A DNA stretch of 64,000 nucleotides from positions 23,420,420-23,484,419 of the forward strand of contig OX940865.1 in the NCBI GenBank assembly GCA_954871525.1. The letters are read 5' to 3'. Positions 45,978 to 58,462 of this stretch are shown piece after piece. The translations under genes and the position numbers were made by a program. Every line of letters begins with the position of its first letter. The stretch's first letter is position 1. Below the pieces are notes generated by a model. The model did no database searches. It worked only from the letters and a program-made list of their open reading frames with translations, and was not told the DNA's origin. This stretch comes from Parietaria judaica (lineage: Eukaryota; Streptophyta; Magnoliopsida; Rosales; Urticaceae).

Positions 45978-46047
45978 CTAAATTCTACCACAAATGGGTC
46001 CGGCGGACTAGAAAGCGGTCTAAGACTCCGCGAGACGGGGGAAGAAG

Positions 46048-47001
46048 ATGAGTAGCCGAAGAACCCATTGGTGCCACGTGTGCAATCAGTCGATCAGACT
46101 GCGCGGAAGAGAAGACGCGGTTTGCCCCGACTGCGATGCGGGATTCGTCGAGGAACTATGCGATATGGTTCAGTCAAGCCCGTTCGAGCTCTTCAACATG
46201 GTCACTGATGAAGATCACGAGAGGCGGTTCCGTCTCTTGGATTCGATCTCCGCATTCATGAGGCAAAGAATGGTGGATAGTCGCCGAAGTCTTGATATCC
46301 GGGGAAGATCAGATTCAGCTCCTGATCATAATCCGGGAATCGGTCCTCTCTTGATCTTTGGTGGTCAGATTCCCGTGAGATTATCAGGAAGCAGTGGGAT
46401 CGAAGCACTTTTTAATGGGAATCCCGGGATTGGTCTGATGAGGGGTAACGTCGGGGATTACTTCATCGGTCCTGGGCTTGAAGAACTGTTCGATCAGATC
46501 TCGACAAACGAGCACCGGGGTCCTCCTCCAGCTTCGAGATCATCCATCGAAGCAATGCCAACGATCAGGATCACGAACAAACACCTCCGATCTGATTCTC
46601 ACTGCGCCGTCTGCAAAGACAAGTTTGATGTTGGCTCCGAGGCTAGGCAAATGCCGTGCAGCCACGTGTACCATTCGGATTGTATCTTGCCGTGGCTGAG
46701 TCAGCACAACACTTGCCCCGTTTGCCGGCAGGAACTGCCGGCGGAAGGGCTCGGCAGCAGTCGCCGGAGCTCGAGTGATCACCGGAGCAGAGGAAGCGGA
46801 AATCCCACCAACTCCAACGCACACCAAACCAGAAGACGCCACCCTTTATCGTATCTTTGGCCGTTTCGCTCGTCGGGTTCAAGATCAGGCAGTGCCTCTC
46901 GGGCAACCGAGAGTAGTTCTCCAGCCGTGCATGAAGACGTGCATCAACATCACCAGTCGCATCAGATGGGATACACGGGATGGCCTTTCAACGATGGTTA
47001 G
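46048..47001 (+). CDS. RHC1A: RING-H2 E3 ubiquitin ligase, RHC1A-like
   Basis: Single coding exon, 317 aa. An N-terminal zinc ribbon-like motif (THWCHVCNQSIRL ... VCPDCDAGFVEEL, residues 6-38) comes first. The middle carries the phrase GIEALFNGNPGIGLMRGN and a DYFIGPGLEELFDQ segment. A C3H2C3 RING-H2 follows at about 186-227 (CAVCKDKFDVGSEA, then PCSHVYHSDCILPWL, then CPVCRQEL). The C-tail is Ser/Arg-rich with LSYLWPFRSS. This order is that of the RHC1A/RHC2A/RDUF group, which moves ubiquitin from an E2 to target proteins; members are linked to stress responses, but this one's target is unknown. The ATG is preceded by an in-frame-free leader with an intron. It converges with the SPT6 gene. 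Intact. Confidence 0.93.
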   Translation: MSSRRTHWCHVCNQSIRLRGREDAVCPDCDAGFVEELCDMVQSSPFELFNMVTDEDHERRFRLLDSISAFMRQRMVDSRRSLDIRGRSDSAPDHNPGIGPLLIFGGQIPVRLSGSSGIEALFNGNPGIGLMRGNVGDYFIGPGLEELFDQISTNEHRGPPPASRSSIEAMPTIRITNKHLRSDSHCAVCKDKFDVGSEARQMPCSHVYHSDCILPWLSQHNTCPVCRQELPAEGLGSSRRSSSDHRSRGSGNPTNSNAHQTRRRHPLSYLWPFRSSGSRSGSASRATESSSPAVHEDVHQHHQSHQMGYTGWPFNDG

Positions 47002-47235
47002 TTCTTTGAGAACGCGGCTCGTGTGTCGATAAGACTAGTTCAGTTGGTTGAACGTCTGAACCGATATACTTGGGACGTCACACGACATACAAAAAAAATG
47101 AAAAAAACGCCCGCTTTCGGATCGCGGTTGTAGAGTGGAGAGTAATGGGTGTGGGAGTTCGGTGTTTGTGTTTGAAAGGATCTTTCCTTTTTTGTGTACG
47201 TTTATAAATGCGTCGTTCTTTTTTTCAGTGAAGTG

Positions 47236-47241
47236 AATAAA
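47236..47241 (+). terminator. Likely polyadenylation signal of the RING gene
   Basis: AATAAA 235 bp after the stop codon, following T-rich sequence. Confidence 0.5.
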
Positions 47242-47289
47242 AGTCGACTTTCTAATGCTTTCGCTTTCCACTATTTTCAATTATTTGGG

Positions 47290-48961
47290 TCAATTTAATT
47301 AATTTTATTTATTATTTAATCCAATACTTTATTATGAAAACTAAATAGCTATCAGAAGACTAATGTCGTTCATTAAAATTATGTCCTTAAAATCAGTTTA
47401 TAACCCTTAATTTCTGATGAATACTTTAATTGAATAATCATAAATAATATATAAAGAAGAGCATGTAAAATCTCCATAAATCCTTTTATTATCGGACGAA
47501 AGAATTGTATTATCTTATGAGTATTAAATATAATAAAGTTACTTGAATTTATTAATATATAAAATTTTACTAAAAAAAAACAGTGGGCTGTTATTTATTT
47601 CCAATGAAGAACCTCATAATCTTTGACCCTCTTGTCCAAAACTTCCATTATTAGCTCATAAGATTAGTAGTGCCTGTTACTATTACTATTATAAGAAAGA
47701 AGAGAAATGACTTTTAATAGTTTAATTGAAACGTTTGATTAGCCAATTAGCTAATTTTGTCTTTTTTTTTGTAAAATAGCTTAGTTGAAGAGGTGACTAT
47801 TTAATAACATATTTTATACCGAAGTGGACTTATAAGAATGGGTGAATAAACAAAAAGTAAATTTAAATTTAAACTTATCATACCGAATATTAATTTAAAT
47901 GATAAAAATCCAGTATACGAATAATAAACAAATGACCTACATAGTACGTATAACTAGAGCTAGAGTTAATATTTATTTTAACTTTATATTATACAATATA
48001 TTAATTTCTACTAATATATAGTTATATCGGCTACTAATCTCTACTCTATTTAAAGTAATATTGTATTATCGTCGGTTGATTATATAAAATAAATTTTACA
48101 ATATTTATTAATCAATGGATCTACTTTATTTCAATCATATTATTCGAGGCGAAAAATACATTTAATAAGTCACGCTAATTTTTCTGAAAGTGCAAACTTT
48201 GCATTTAAAAATTGAATATGAATCGGTCTAACTTTTATTTACAAAATATTTTAAATGCGATATTCAATCTTTTATTATGAAAAAAAAAAAAAAAAAAAAA
48301 CCGCACATATTATACCGCATCCAACGCTACCATCACTCAGCCTGCGAAATTTATAATCCATCATGCAATTGCTAACATAGTATAGCATTATAATGATAGT
48401 AAGGCTTAAGAACCAAATATACGCTAACATCATGAGCAATTCTCCACTTCCAAAGAATCAATTGTAGTCTACATATCCGGACCAGACTCGATTTTGAAAG
48501 GTCGAATGCTCATATATGGTACCGATTTCACCTCGAATAGAATTTCAAATCCTCGCGTAAAACGACCCTTTCGCATATTGTAGAGGTCAAATGTTACTTT
48601 ATCGGCGTTGGCCGTGTTTGCATTACAGACATGATATAATATCAGTGAGATAAAGACGGACATAAATAACTAAAAGCTAAATTATAGTTTTCCCCGACAG
48701 CCAAATTGATGTTAAACGCACAGGTTTTTCCTTCTGAAGAATCCAAAATCAGCTAAAAGATTTTCGGACAGACGCCTTTTCATGCGGAAAACATAACTCC
48801 CATTGGCGTGTCTGTGAGAATATGTCAACTATACAAAAGTAGAAACGGGATCGCAACGGAAGTGTAATCTGCGTAGTAGAGAAAACAACAAGGCCGAGCA
48901 ATCCTTTTTTTCTTGAACCGATCATTTTCCATCCAACAATATAAGCCACAGCGGTTAATGA
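47290..48961. other. AT-rich intergenic region between convergent genes
   Basis: No gene. A 20-base A run lies at about 48281-48300. The part near 48.7-48.96 kb probably holds the 3' UTR of the SPT6 gene. Confidence 0.5.
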
Positions 48962-51900
48962 CTAGCTTCCCCAGCCACCACTGCCACCCTCAGAATGTGT
49001 CGAACTCTTTATTGGCTCGCCCCAGCCAGAAGGACCGCCGGAGCTCCCCTTTCCATCGGAGCCACCCCATTTTCCCGCATCACCGCTTCCACTGCTCCAC
49101 CCATCTCCGTCGTTTCCACCTGCCCCACCACTCCAACTATTTCCACCACCAGCGCCAGAGCCAGAGCCACCAGTCCAACTATTTCCTCCGCCGGTGCCAC
49201 TCCAACTATTTCCTCCGCCGCCACCACTCCCACCTCCACCGCCGCCGCTCCAGCTATTTCCGCCTCCGCCGCCACTCCCGCCACTCCAGCCACCGCCCCA
49301 GCCGCCTCCATCCTCGCCGTCCTTGTTCCCAGAATCCCACCTGGGAGCGTCGTTGCTTGAATCTCGGTCATTATTTCCACGACCTCGGCCTCGGCCACGG
49401 CCGCCGCCGTGGGGCCTCGGGAGCCCGCTGGGGTGTCCACCCCGACCACCGCCATTTCTGAAATCATTTCGCCCTGAAAACAAATAAAATAATGTTTATA
49501 ACAAATACAATGAATATGATGCCTTGAGAGCAATTTTTCCAGTTTAGCACCTGATATTTTTTAATTTTTTAATGTTCTTTTTTAAAGAACATTTTGTAGT
49601 TTCTTCATTTATGAGTATGCTCAAAAAGATATCCCGGGCCCGGATAGATTTATAGCAAAATCACAGGTACATAAGGAAACCATCTACTGTAATTCTATAA
49701 ATGTCTTCAATAAAATTTAAGCACAACATAAAGTGGAGATAGATAACTCTCATTAATTAACTTGCTGATCTCTACTAAAAGATGAGGAATTAAGCCTATC
49801 GGGATGCCAAAGACATTTTACCTATTCTTCCCCCGGGCGTGGAGGACCTATCCCTGTCAGAAGACTGGCCTCTCCAGCCGCCATCACTAGCCGCCGGGCT
49901 TCTCATCGGCACCATCGCAGCAACCGATCTAATTGATTGAGCCGAATCATTCGGAGCATCGTCGATATGGCGCTGAAAATACGCCACGAGCCGATCAATG
50001 TCCTCGAACATTCTTTTCCTGAACTTGAACCCTTTTGGGTATAAACCGATATACTCATGGTGCGGATTTGAGCTCCTTATATACGTCAGAATGAAAGTCC
50101 CGGGATGTTCATGAGATATGCCAAAGCAATACACTATCCTCATTGGATATCCCATTTTCTCAACTTTCAAGAGCTCGTCGACTTCTGCTTTTGTGCCCTT
50201 TCTAAACTTGCGGTAATTCAACATCGTCTTCAGATGAGCCACCAACGGATCAACGTAGCGATCCATGACCTGTTTTGTAGAAATATAGTTAGGTAATAAT
50301 ATTCATGTGCAAGTATTAATGATGTCTAGAAAATTAGTGTATTTATAGCTAACTAGGTAGTATCCTCATGCACTGGGATTAGTCAAGAGTGGATTAACTC
50401 ATCATTATTATCTGTTATTAGCGGCGAGTTTATAAGATGTAACTTCACTATTGATTAATGATGTTCATAATTCAGCAATGTCTTCAAATGGGCAACCAAG
50501 AAATCACCGTAACGATCCATAAACAATTTTGATGCCAAAAGCGAGTCAAATCCCGTGTAACTAAAAACAAAGATTATCACCTAAAATTCCGGTACGCATA
50601 TTAAAATACAGAAGAGAAAAATACTAACAAAATTAAGTACCAGTTCTACAGACCAACTTCATTATATCATTCATCTGTGTCATAAAAGTCTGAGGCAATA
50701 GACAAAACTGACCTCATCAAGATCTTCAAAAGTGTCATCCCCGATTTTAAGGGTTTTTCCCAAACGAAGTAAGCTGGTGATGTCCTTGTGTTCCTTTCCA
50801 CCTTCAACAATGTCTTTGTGTGCATAAACCCCCTCATAAACTTTAAGGGTCAACGTTAAAAACGAAGGTCCACGGGAACTAGGACGGATCACACTTTCAC
50901 CAGGATCCTTATCCGACAAGAGCTGAAACAAAAAAAGCCCGTGCAATTTCATCAGTCAGTAATTTTTCTGTACTAACTTAAATTATGATAAATAAACAAT
51001 ATACGAAATCTTAGAACATCATTTGAGCTCAGATATGTAGTGCACTTAAGCACTAATGGTAAAGAATTGTAAAGTGTCACTCCTTCAAGGAAAAAACCAC
51101 ATTAACAAGCGTCCACTAAATTTTCCAATTAATAGTATTTCTGTATTAAATAATGAAAATATCATACAATATATGAAATCTTGAAACATCATCCGAGTTT
51201 TGAACCAAGCATAAGGTGCTCTTAACCAATTCATGACCAACTGTTGTGATTTAGAAGAAAAAAAGAAACATTTAACTTTTATCCATTTAATTTTCCAATA
51301 TATCAACAGAAAAAACATCAAGATTAAATTCAAACCCTTCAAGGGTACATAATAAATTTCTATTGCTATAAACACGTTGGGAATTGTCCATATACCTAAT
51401 TGAAACTATACTATGATTATATTCAGCCTCTTTTATGAACAACCTAAATGCATAATACCATGTAAAAGATTATAGAAATATTATCTAGCTTATATAAAAA
51501 TTGTAGCAATTTTTTTCATTCAGTAAAACAAAAAAAGCTTCATGAAAAGATAATTTATAGATACAAAACATGGACACTATGTTATCACACCAGCAATAAA
51601 TGTTATAGCGGATTATAATACCATAAATAAAATTAGGAAGGAAAGAATGAGAATTAATATCTAATAAATTAATAGGCAAACAACCTGCATTGCTGCATCT
51701 GCTGTTATGTTCTGAAACCGAGGATGAACGATCATTCTGGGCTTGAAATGTTTCTTTGCTAGTTCCTTCTCCTTGCGAGATTTTTCTTGCTCGCTTTGCA
51801 GACTGCTTCGATCTTCTTGGTAATACGGATCAACATCTCTGCCACTCTGGTACCGATTGTTTCTCATCTCGTTATCTCGACAAACCAAAAAAACCTGGTA

Positions 51901-54900
51901 CCTGTTCTTTTGGATAGATTTGATCTTGCAAGTGATGATGTCACCTTCGTGCAACCTGTCGGTCAACTCAGAGCTGTCCCTCCAATCATCAGAATAATCT
52001 TCTTTCATAAGTATTCCGGTCAATCCAGAATCCAGAACACATATGGCCTTATTGTCTAGAACCCTTCGAACCGTGGCTTGAATGATTCTCCCTTCACAAA
52101 GGGTGTCTTCAGACTCACCAGAAATCATATAGAATTCGACATCTTGACTTGGCTCTTCATATTTTTTACGCCAATCCAAAAACCCTTGCATTAATTCCCT
52201 CTTGATGTCCCAAAATGTCATGATCTTATTCTCTCGGTTCTTACTTTTGGCATATTCTTCAACATCCAAAGATTTTAATATACTAGGTCGGTCTCTGACG
52301 TGCTCTATCGCCATCTCCAGCGCGTCATCGTCGTCGTTCGCACCGTCTTCATCGTAAACGTCTTTGGCCAATTCTTGAGCAAGAGCATAAGATTCTGGGT
52401 GGATTCTCGTATCGTCCAATAAGTCAATGAATTGACTACTAGTTGTGGCCAAACCGCTTCGTCTCACACGGAGAAAACCGACGGCGTTGACAAAGACCTT
52501 TTTGCCCAGCCCGTGAGCTGTCACGAAGTCTTTTCTAGTGAATATGGCGCCAGCTCTTACCAAAGACCGCTGAAGAAAAGCCGCTTTTCTGGGCCCAAGA
52601 CCAGACACAAATTGCAAGGCAGCGAATAGCCATTCGTGGTTTGTAGCTAGGTTTATGTCGAGGCCCACTTGGTTTGTAACATCTACCATGATTTGTTCAA
52701 CCATTACGTACTTCTCATCGGGGGTTAGAAAATTTTCCAAGGGATTTAGCTTCCATGATAAAATTTCCTTTCCGGGTCCACAGAGCGTGGAGATCATTGC
52801 TAAAGGATTTTGAAGAAACCGTCCAACGGCCACTGCCCTTTTGACGATACCTAACAAAATTTAGAAAGTAGGATTGGAAATTAGATTAACTACAGAGATA
52901 ACATTTACAGCAGCATAAAATCCTTATTTATAAACTACATCAGCTCAAACCTTGACTAAGCTGACTAATAATTTTATCCTATGCTATTTAACAGTATTCA
53001 GAAATGTACAGCTAATTCTAAAATTTAGACATAAAAAATTGAACTAGTGACGGGAATTATCCAATCAAACAAGACCTGACAAGAGCTATTGACATGGAAA
53101 AAAACTAACCTGATTGCCCCGGTAGCTGATCAGATGAAATCTTTGAATTTTCATAAAGACGCGGTAGAGATTCATCTCCATACACAATGCTCAGGCCATC
53201 CATATCATGCCCAACATCTCTAGGGTTTTCTTCAACCATCTTAAAAATAATCTGGTAACGGAGGACAACATATTAACAAATACTGTTGGCAATAGCCAAT
53301 AAATTACTATAAACTATCTAATAATCAATAATTAAGCTATTATTATTAAAGCAAATAAAATTGTTTTTTTTTTCTTTTTTTACACTATAATAAACTACCT
53401 AATTAGCAATAATTATAATAAACTAATTAAATACAATTGCTATATATACTCATCAGCTTTATAAGTTTACACTTAACGCACCTCATAAATATCCTCCTTC
53501 AGGCGAGTACAAGACAAATTAACGGCACCCAAAACTACAACATGCGGTTGGTGATCTGTCATGAACTTCAAAACTCGCTCTTGATCGTTCTTCTTACGTT
53601 GTTGGTCAGCAACATTTTGTGATCTCACCGTGAGCGACCCAGTATAGAGAACGTCTAGAACCTCACCGGCTGAATCTAGCATCACAAATGTTGTTGCAGG
53701 CTTTCCCGGGCCCCAACAGCAAGCCATAACCCTAGGGGCAGAATCGTCATCGGAATTGATCTCATTTTCTTTCCGTTGATACGGTCCAACCGATACTTTA
53801 TTCCACAGTCCTTTCCCGTATTCCAGAACTAACCAGCTTTTTGCCCGGCTATTCAGCAACGATCTCGCTTCTTTCTCCATTGATGGAAGGAGGAAACTGG
53901 AAAGAGCGTCCTGCAATATCAGCTTCCTTTGCTCGTTCCATAGCTGAGCGGATTTACTCACACCGTCACTGAGATAATACTCGTTGAAGTCGCCGGTCAG
54001 CTTATTTAGCTTTTCTTCTGGAAGCTTAATAGTAACTTGAAGAAGCTTTTCTTCTTCGGCCTTCTGTATTAGGAGCCACTGAGCATCTTCAAACCTATTC
54101 AACGGCTTTTCACGCAACCACTTCACACCAGAAAACTGATGAAAAGTATCTATAGCCAAATTTCCATCAGAAGTTGGGCAAGTTGATACAACTGCGTTAT
54201 CCAAATAGTTGCTTCGAACATATTTCTTGACACATGGCTCACAGCTTATCTCAACAGTGGCCTGAAACAATTCATACAAAAGGCTAAGATGATTTACGCA
54301 TTCTGATAGCATCGAGCTAAATAGAAATTCCATAGCAGATAAGATGTGGGAACATAGTATTGTAAATAGTAATTATATAGGGCTAGTTATTGTAAATTTA
54401 AAGCTAAAGCTACAAAACCTAGAAGCTCATCATTTTTGTCATATTCAAGAAAATGATGATCTTTCGTAAGATCTTGACAGAAAACCATTAAAGAGTTCCC
54501 GAAGAGGGAGCAGTTGATACATATCAAAAGTTCAGGGGGGGAAAATTCATTAAAAAAATGTTTAACTGGAAAACTATTAAAAATTAAAGTTCAAGGAGTA
54601 ATCTGATACGCAACAAGTGATAAGTTCAGCGTGTATTAATTATATTTTCCCAGAACTACTTTCAGTACCATATGTCTGGCTGCTTTCAGAACTTCTTGAG
54701 GTGTCTCGAACATAGCACATGTGAAGTTAGAAGCAATCTCTTCAGGCGTCGCCTTAGGGTCCTCCAACTCATCGATCCTCTAAATACACAATAAATAAAC
54801 AATTATTTTAAGTTCATAATACAATAGAGTTTAATTTTAATTTCACGTAAAAGAATATATCGCAAGCTACCATCTTCTCCAGAGATAACTGCAAACCGAA

Positions 54901-55669
54901 TTGCTCAGAGCTGTAACCGAACTTGCTTGCAACTTCCCACAAGCCAGCCTTACTACAAACGCTGTAATGTGATCTCCTCTTTGGCCGCTTATATTGTCCT
55001 TCATCGGCACCAACCTCACCGGGTGGGAAATGCAAGTTAAACTTGGAGTCAACGTCATCAAGTTCTCTTTCAGATTCTGCAGCTTTAAGAGACTTTATAA
55101 TTGACTCAAATATTTGCTGATTTAACGCAAGCCTCGTCTCGTCATAAATACGGCGAGATTCTTCCTCGAATCTCTTGTTGTAATATTGCTGGAGAGCGCT
55201 CTTTCGTTTTTGAAGCATCAGCCACTTTCTGTCCAAATCCTGAATGGCCCAGAGAATCTATAATACAAGCACACAAAGACCAGATCTTAATAAGGGGCTA
55301 TCATTTACAATAAAAAATATTCCATACTGGAAATTGATAAATGAAACAAAACCCAAGAAAATGGGATTGAAATCGGGACCGGATCCGCTTCTAAAACATT
55401 TTTTGGGCTTAATGTTTACATGCTAACCAGATTCCAGGTGGAACCAGTAAACAAGGTGAAGTGGTAACAATTTTGGGATGTGAGAGCCTGGGCTCCGTAT
55501 TAAGATTCTTCAAACCCAGGTAGAAACCATCAAATCTAGGATTCTTATATTTTCAGTTTTTCTATATATTTTATGGTTCATGGTGTTCTAGTTTTTTATT
55601 TCGATAGAAACCATCATTTTAGTACTAAAATATGAAAATCAATTTCATGAATCCAAAGTCTTCAAAAAA

Positions 55670-55705
<36 letters not shown>

Positions 55706-58462
55706 TCAATTATATATGGAGTTCTGAATTCTCGGGTCTTTTCTAACCCGCTATACTAAAAGGAAACAAATTCCACTTTAAAATCTGGATCAAAGATCTA
55801 TTTATAGAACCCGGAAATTCAGTTCCAGTTCCAGAGTTCTCTAAAAACATGTTTAGTCTACGCTTTTACTCTAATGAAAGTTAGGAAGCTAGGGACTCCT
55901 TTATAAATACTAATTCTGCATAATTAGTTTGCATAATCATAGTAATTTGCTATTTTTTGTATAGGGATTAACAAAATATAGCTGCTAAAATATAAGACAT
56001 AGTGTAATTCTTAACCCTAAATTTCTACTTATCTACAAGTATACTCACCTTGTGCCACTTGAGAGTAGGTGTTTTTTCAGACCTATCCTGATTGTCATCT
56101 TCAGGATCCTTCAATAAGCTCATACACTCCTCTTTCCGATACATGGCAATAAAGGGTATCTAAAAAGAAGAAAAATGTGGTTAGCATCTATCCAATTAAA
56201 AGTGGGTATAATAACATGGATCAGGTACTGACATCTAGCTTCTGCACATGATGAAGATCCAAGAATCTGATGACATCATCCCGGTTTACAGACAAATCCC
56301 TTAAGTTACCGGACGTGAGTTGATTACATATCCAGCTACTCTCTTCCTCTATACTTATTTCATCTAACGGTGGAGGGCCTGTGCTTTCTTCATGTATCTT
56401 GAAGAAGAAGAAGAAGAAGAAGAAGAAGAAGAAAAAGATCACAATAATGATAAGCATACATGAACAAAACATGCAGGAATATTTCTGAGAATTTAATTCA
56501 ATACTAATTAACTAAAATATAACGTAGCCTGGTCTGTCTATAGTATAGAAAATAACTAAGCTAGCCAAATTAAATTACTAATTAGATATCGGCCCTATCT
56601 AGCTAATTTACACCTTAATTCATATAATTAATAATACTATACAACATGATTACTAAAGAGTCGTCATCAGAACCTGCATTCTCTCGGGAACATCAAGCTC
56701 TCGAATGTGGTCATCCTTCTCGGTCATATACTTCTCAGACAGAATAATGGGTTCAAATTCATCTTCGAGTCTCTTCTCTCCCATATCGCTAGAATCCAAA
56801 CCCTGCTTCCGAAGCTGTAATAATTCGTCAACGTCACCAAATATTTCATGCGCTTCTTGCAAAGCAGATGAAGAAACCCCCGGCGCCTGCCTAGATTTTT
56901 TCCTCTTCGGCTTCCTCTGTCTGAACAAAAAGCCAAGAGAGTTGCAAGATCAAAATAAATTGAAAAGTAGTCAATTGTTGAAGAGTATATACCCCCTGAA
57001 CTTTCATCTGTATCAGCAATACTACCTGTTTTTCAAAACTAGCATATATTTCCCTCCAGACATTAAAAGATGACAAAAATTACTTGTGTTGTACAAGACT
57101 TACTCGAGGATATTTTCATCAAATTTGTACTGGACATTGAACAAGAGCAATATATATACATGATTGTGGGTATATACTTTTTGAAACAAGAATTACTGCC
57201 ACAAACTATAGTGCAGGGGGCAAACGGCTCCTTGTCATATAAAACATGGAGCCTTAATAATTAGGCAATTACTGCTGATTGAAAACACAGCCTGAGATAT
57301 ACCTCATTGGAGCTCCAGTTTCGTCAAATTCTTCATCCACGATGAAGTCAGCCATTTCATCCTCTTCGCCCATTTCTCCGTCGTCTTCCTCTTCAGGCTG
57401 TTCTTCTTCTTCAGGAAGGTCATCATACGCTCCTACACAGTAATTAATCGTTATGATTATCCTAAAAGTACAGTTATATCTCTCATCAGAAAGAAGTCAA
57501 TGCGTGCCTTCATCGTCACCAAATAAACTATGTTTGAGCTTTTCCTCAGCGGTTCGTCCACCTTTCCCACTTCCAACAAACTCCTCTTCATCGGAGAAAC
57601 CAGAAGACTCTCCTGCGTTATTCCTCGCCTTTATTAGCCGTTTAAACTTCTTATCCTGAAAAATAAAAATGCATTAAGACACAATAGTGGTCTGTGTATC
57701 ATCTAGCAAAATGGTACTAAGGATATATTCCACCAACCTTTCTGCGAGGGATGACATTGTTCAACTCGAGGAGCTCGTAGTCGTCCTCGTCAAGAACATA
57801 CTCCTCTCTGAAGATTCGCGATAAAAACGTTCAGGACCAACGACAGAGCTCTTTAAAGCGAAATTAGTGAAACCCGCAATTTTTTTCTTAGAAGAAAAAG
57901 GACAACAATGGTAAGGGAACAAACTTTTTCTTCCTCTTCTTCTTCTTCTGCCTCTCCTCATCGCTGTCAGCCCTCTCCTCCTCTTCCTCTGCTTCTTCCT
58001 CGTCGACGTCATCGACTATGAAGCCATCCTTCTCATATTCATCTTGTCCCTCTTCTGCCAAAAATAAAAAAGATGAATCACAGTGTTAAAGATAAGCTCA
58101 TGGAAACACACGATTGCATGTAACAATGGCAAGCAAGCGACGATCCAAAGAAGAACCCCAGCATTTCTCCCGCACGCCCTAATACGAAGCCCAAAGCCAG
58201 CAGAAAACGAAGAAGAAAACCCAAATCAAGAGCCATCTCGTACCGTCGTCTTCATCCTCCTCCTCGTCGTCGACCTCGCGCTCGCCGACCTGGTCGCCGT
58301 CGACTTCTCTCTCTTCCTCGTCGAGCTCGACCTCATCTGCTCGCGAATGAAAACCAGAACCAGGCAACAATTCCGTCAGAGAAAGAGCGAAAACTAGGGT
58401 TTAAGCCCGAAGAGAGGAATCAGCGGCTGACCTTCCTCGTCGGAGACCACGGTCTTCGCCAT
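48962..58462 (-). CDS. SPT6L: Transcription elongation factor SPT6-like (GW/WG-tailed)
   Basis: Seventeen coding exons, 1626 aa: 58462-58432, 58336-58244, 58054-57925, 57807-57738, 57655-57508, 57432-57303, 56920-56674, 56397-56233, 56159-56049, 55257-54871, 54779-54669, 54261-53482, 53251-53110, 52850-51685, 50922-50713, 50269-49822, 49473-48962; all phases agree. SPT6 is a nuclear histone chaperone that travels with RNA polymerase II. Order: very acidic N-terminus (1-200), conserved core, YqgF/RNase H-like fold (about 715-830, VVVLGAVNLS), helix-hairpin-helix (about 927, VSGLGPRKAAFL), S1 domain (about 1100-1175), tandem SH2 (about 1220-1430, VIRPSSRG), and a Gly-rich C-tail (1457-1626) with about a dozen GW/WG/SW pairs, as known in plant SPT6L and thought to bind Argonaute. 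Exon 5 seems to use a GC donor (57507). Intact. Confidence 0.95.
50470..50525 (-). pseudogene. Relic duplicate of the start of SPT6 exon 16, inside the intron
   Basis: On the minus strand this piece reads like MDRY.D.LVAHLKT.L, matching the first ~17 codons of exon 16 (50269 down), about 200 bp upstream in transcription order. The left part lacks the CAG acceptor. It shows an old partial tandem duplication of the exon edge. Confidence 0.65.
55674..55701. repeat. (AT)n microsatellite in SPT6 intron
   Basis: About 14 AT units in the intron between exons 9 and 10. Confidence 0.85.
56400..56434. repeat. (GAA)n microsatellite forming an SPT6 polypyrimidine tract
   Basis: On the transcribed (minus) strand this is (CTT)n running directly up to the exon 8 acceptor (CTTCAAG|ATA), so the microsatellite itself is the polypyrimidine tract. 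Confidence 0.8.

Noticed and set aside
48913..49487. Plus-strand Ser/Pro/His-rich frames
   Set aside because: Antisense shadows of the Gly-rich SPT6 tail.
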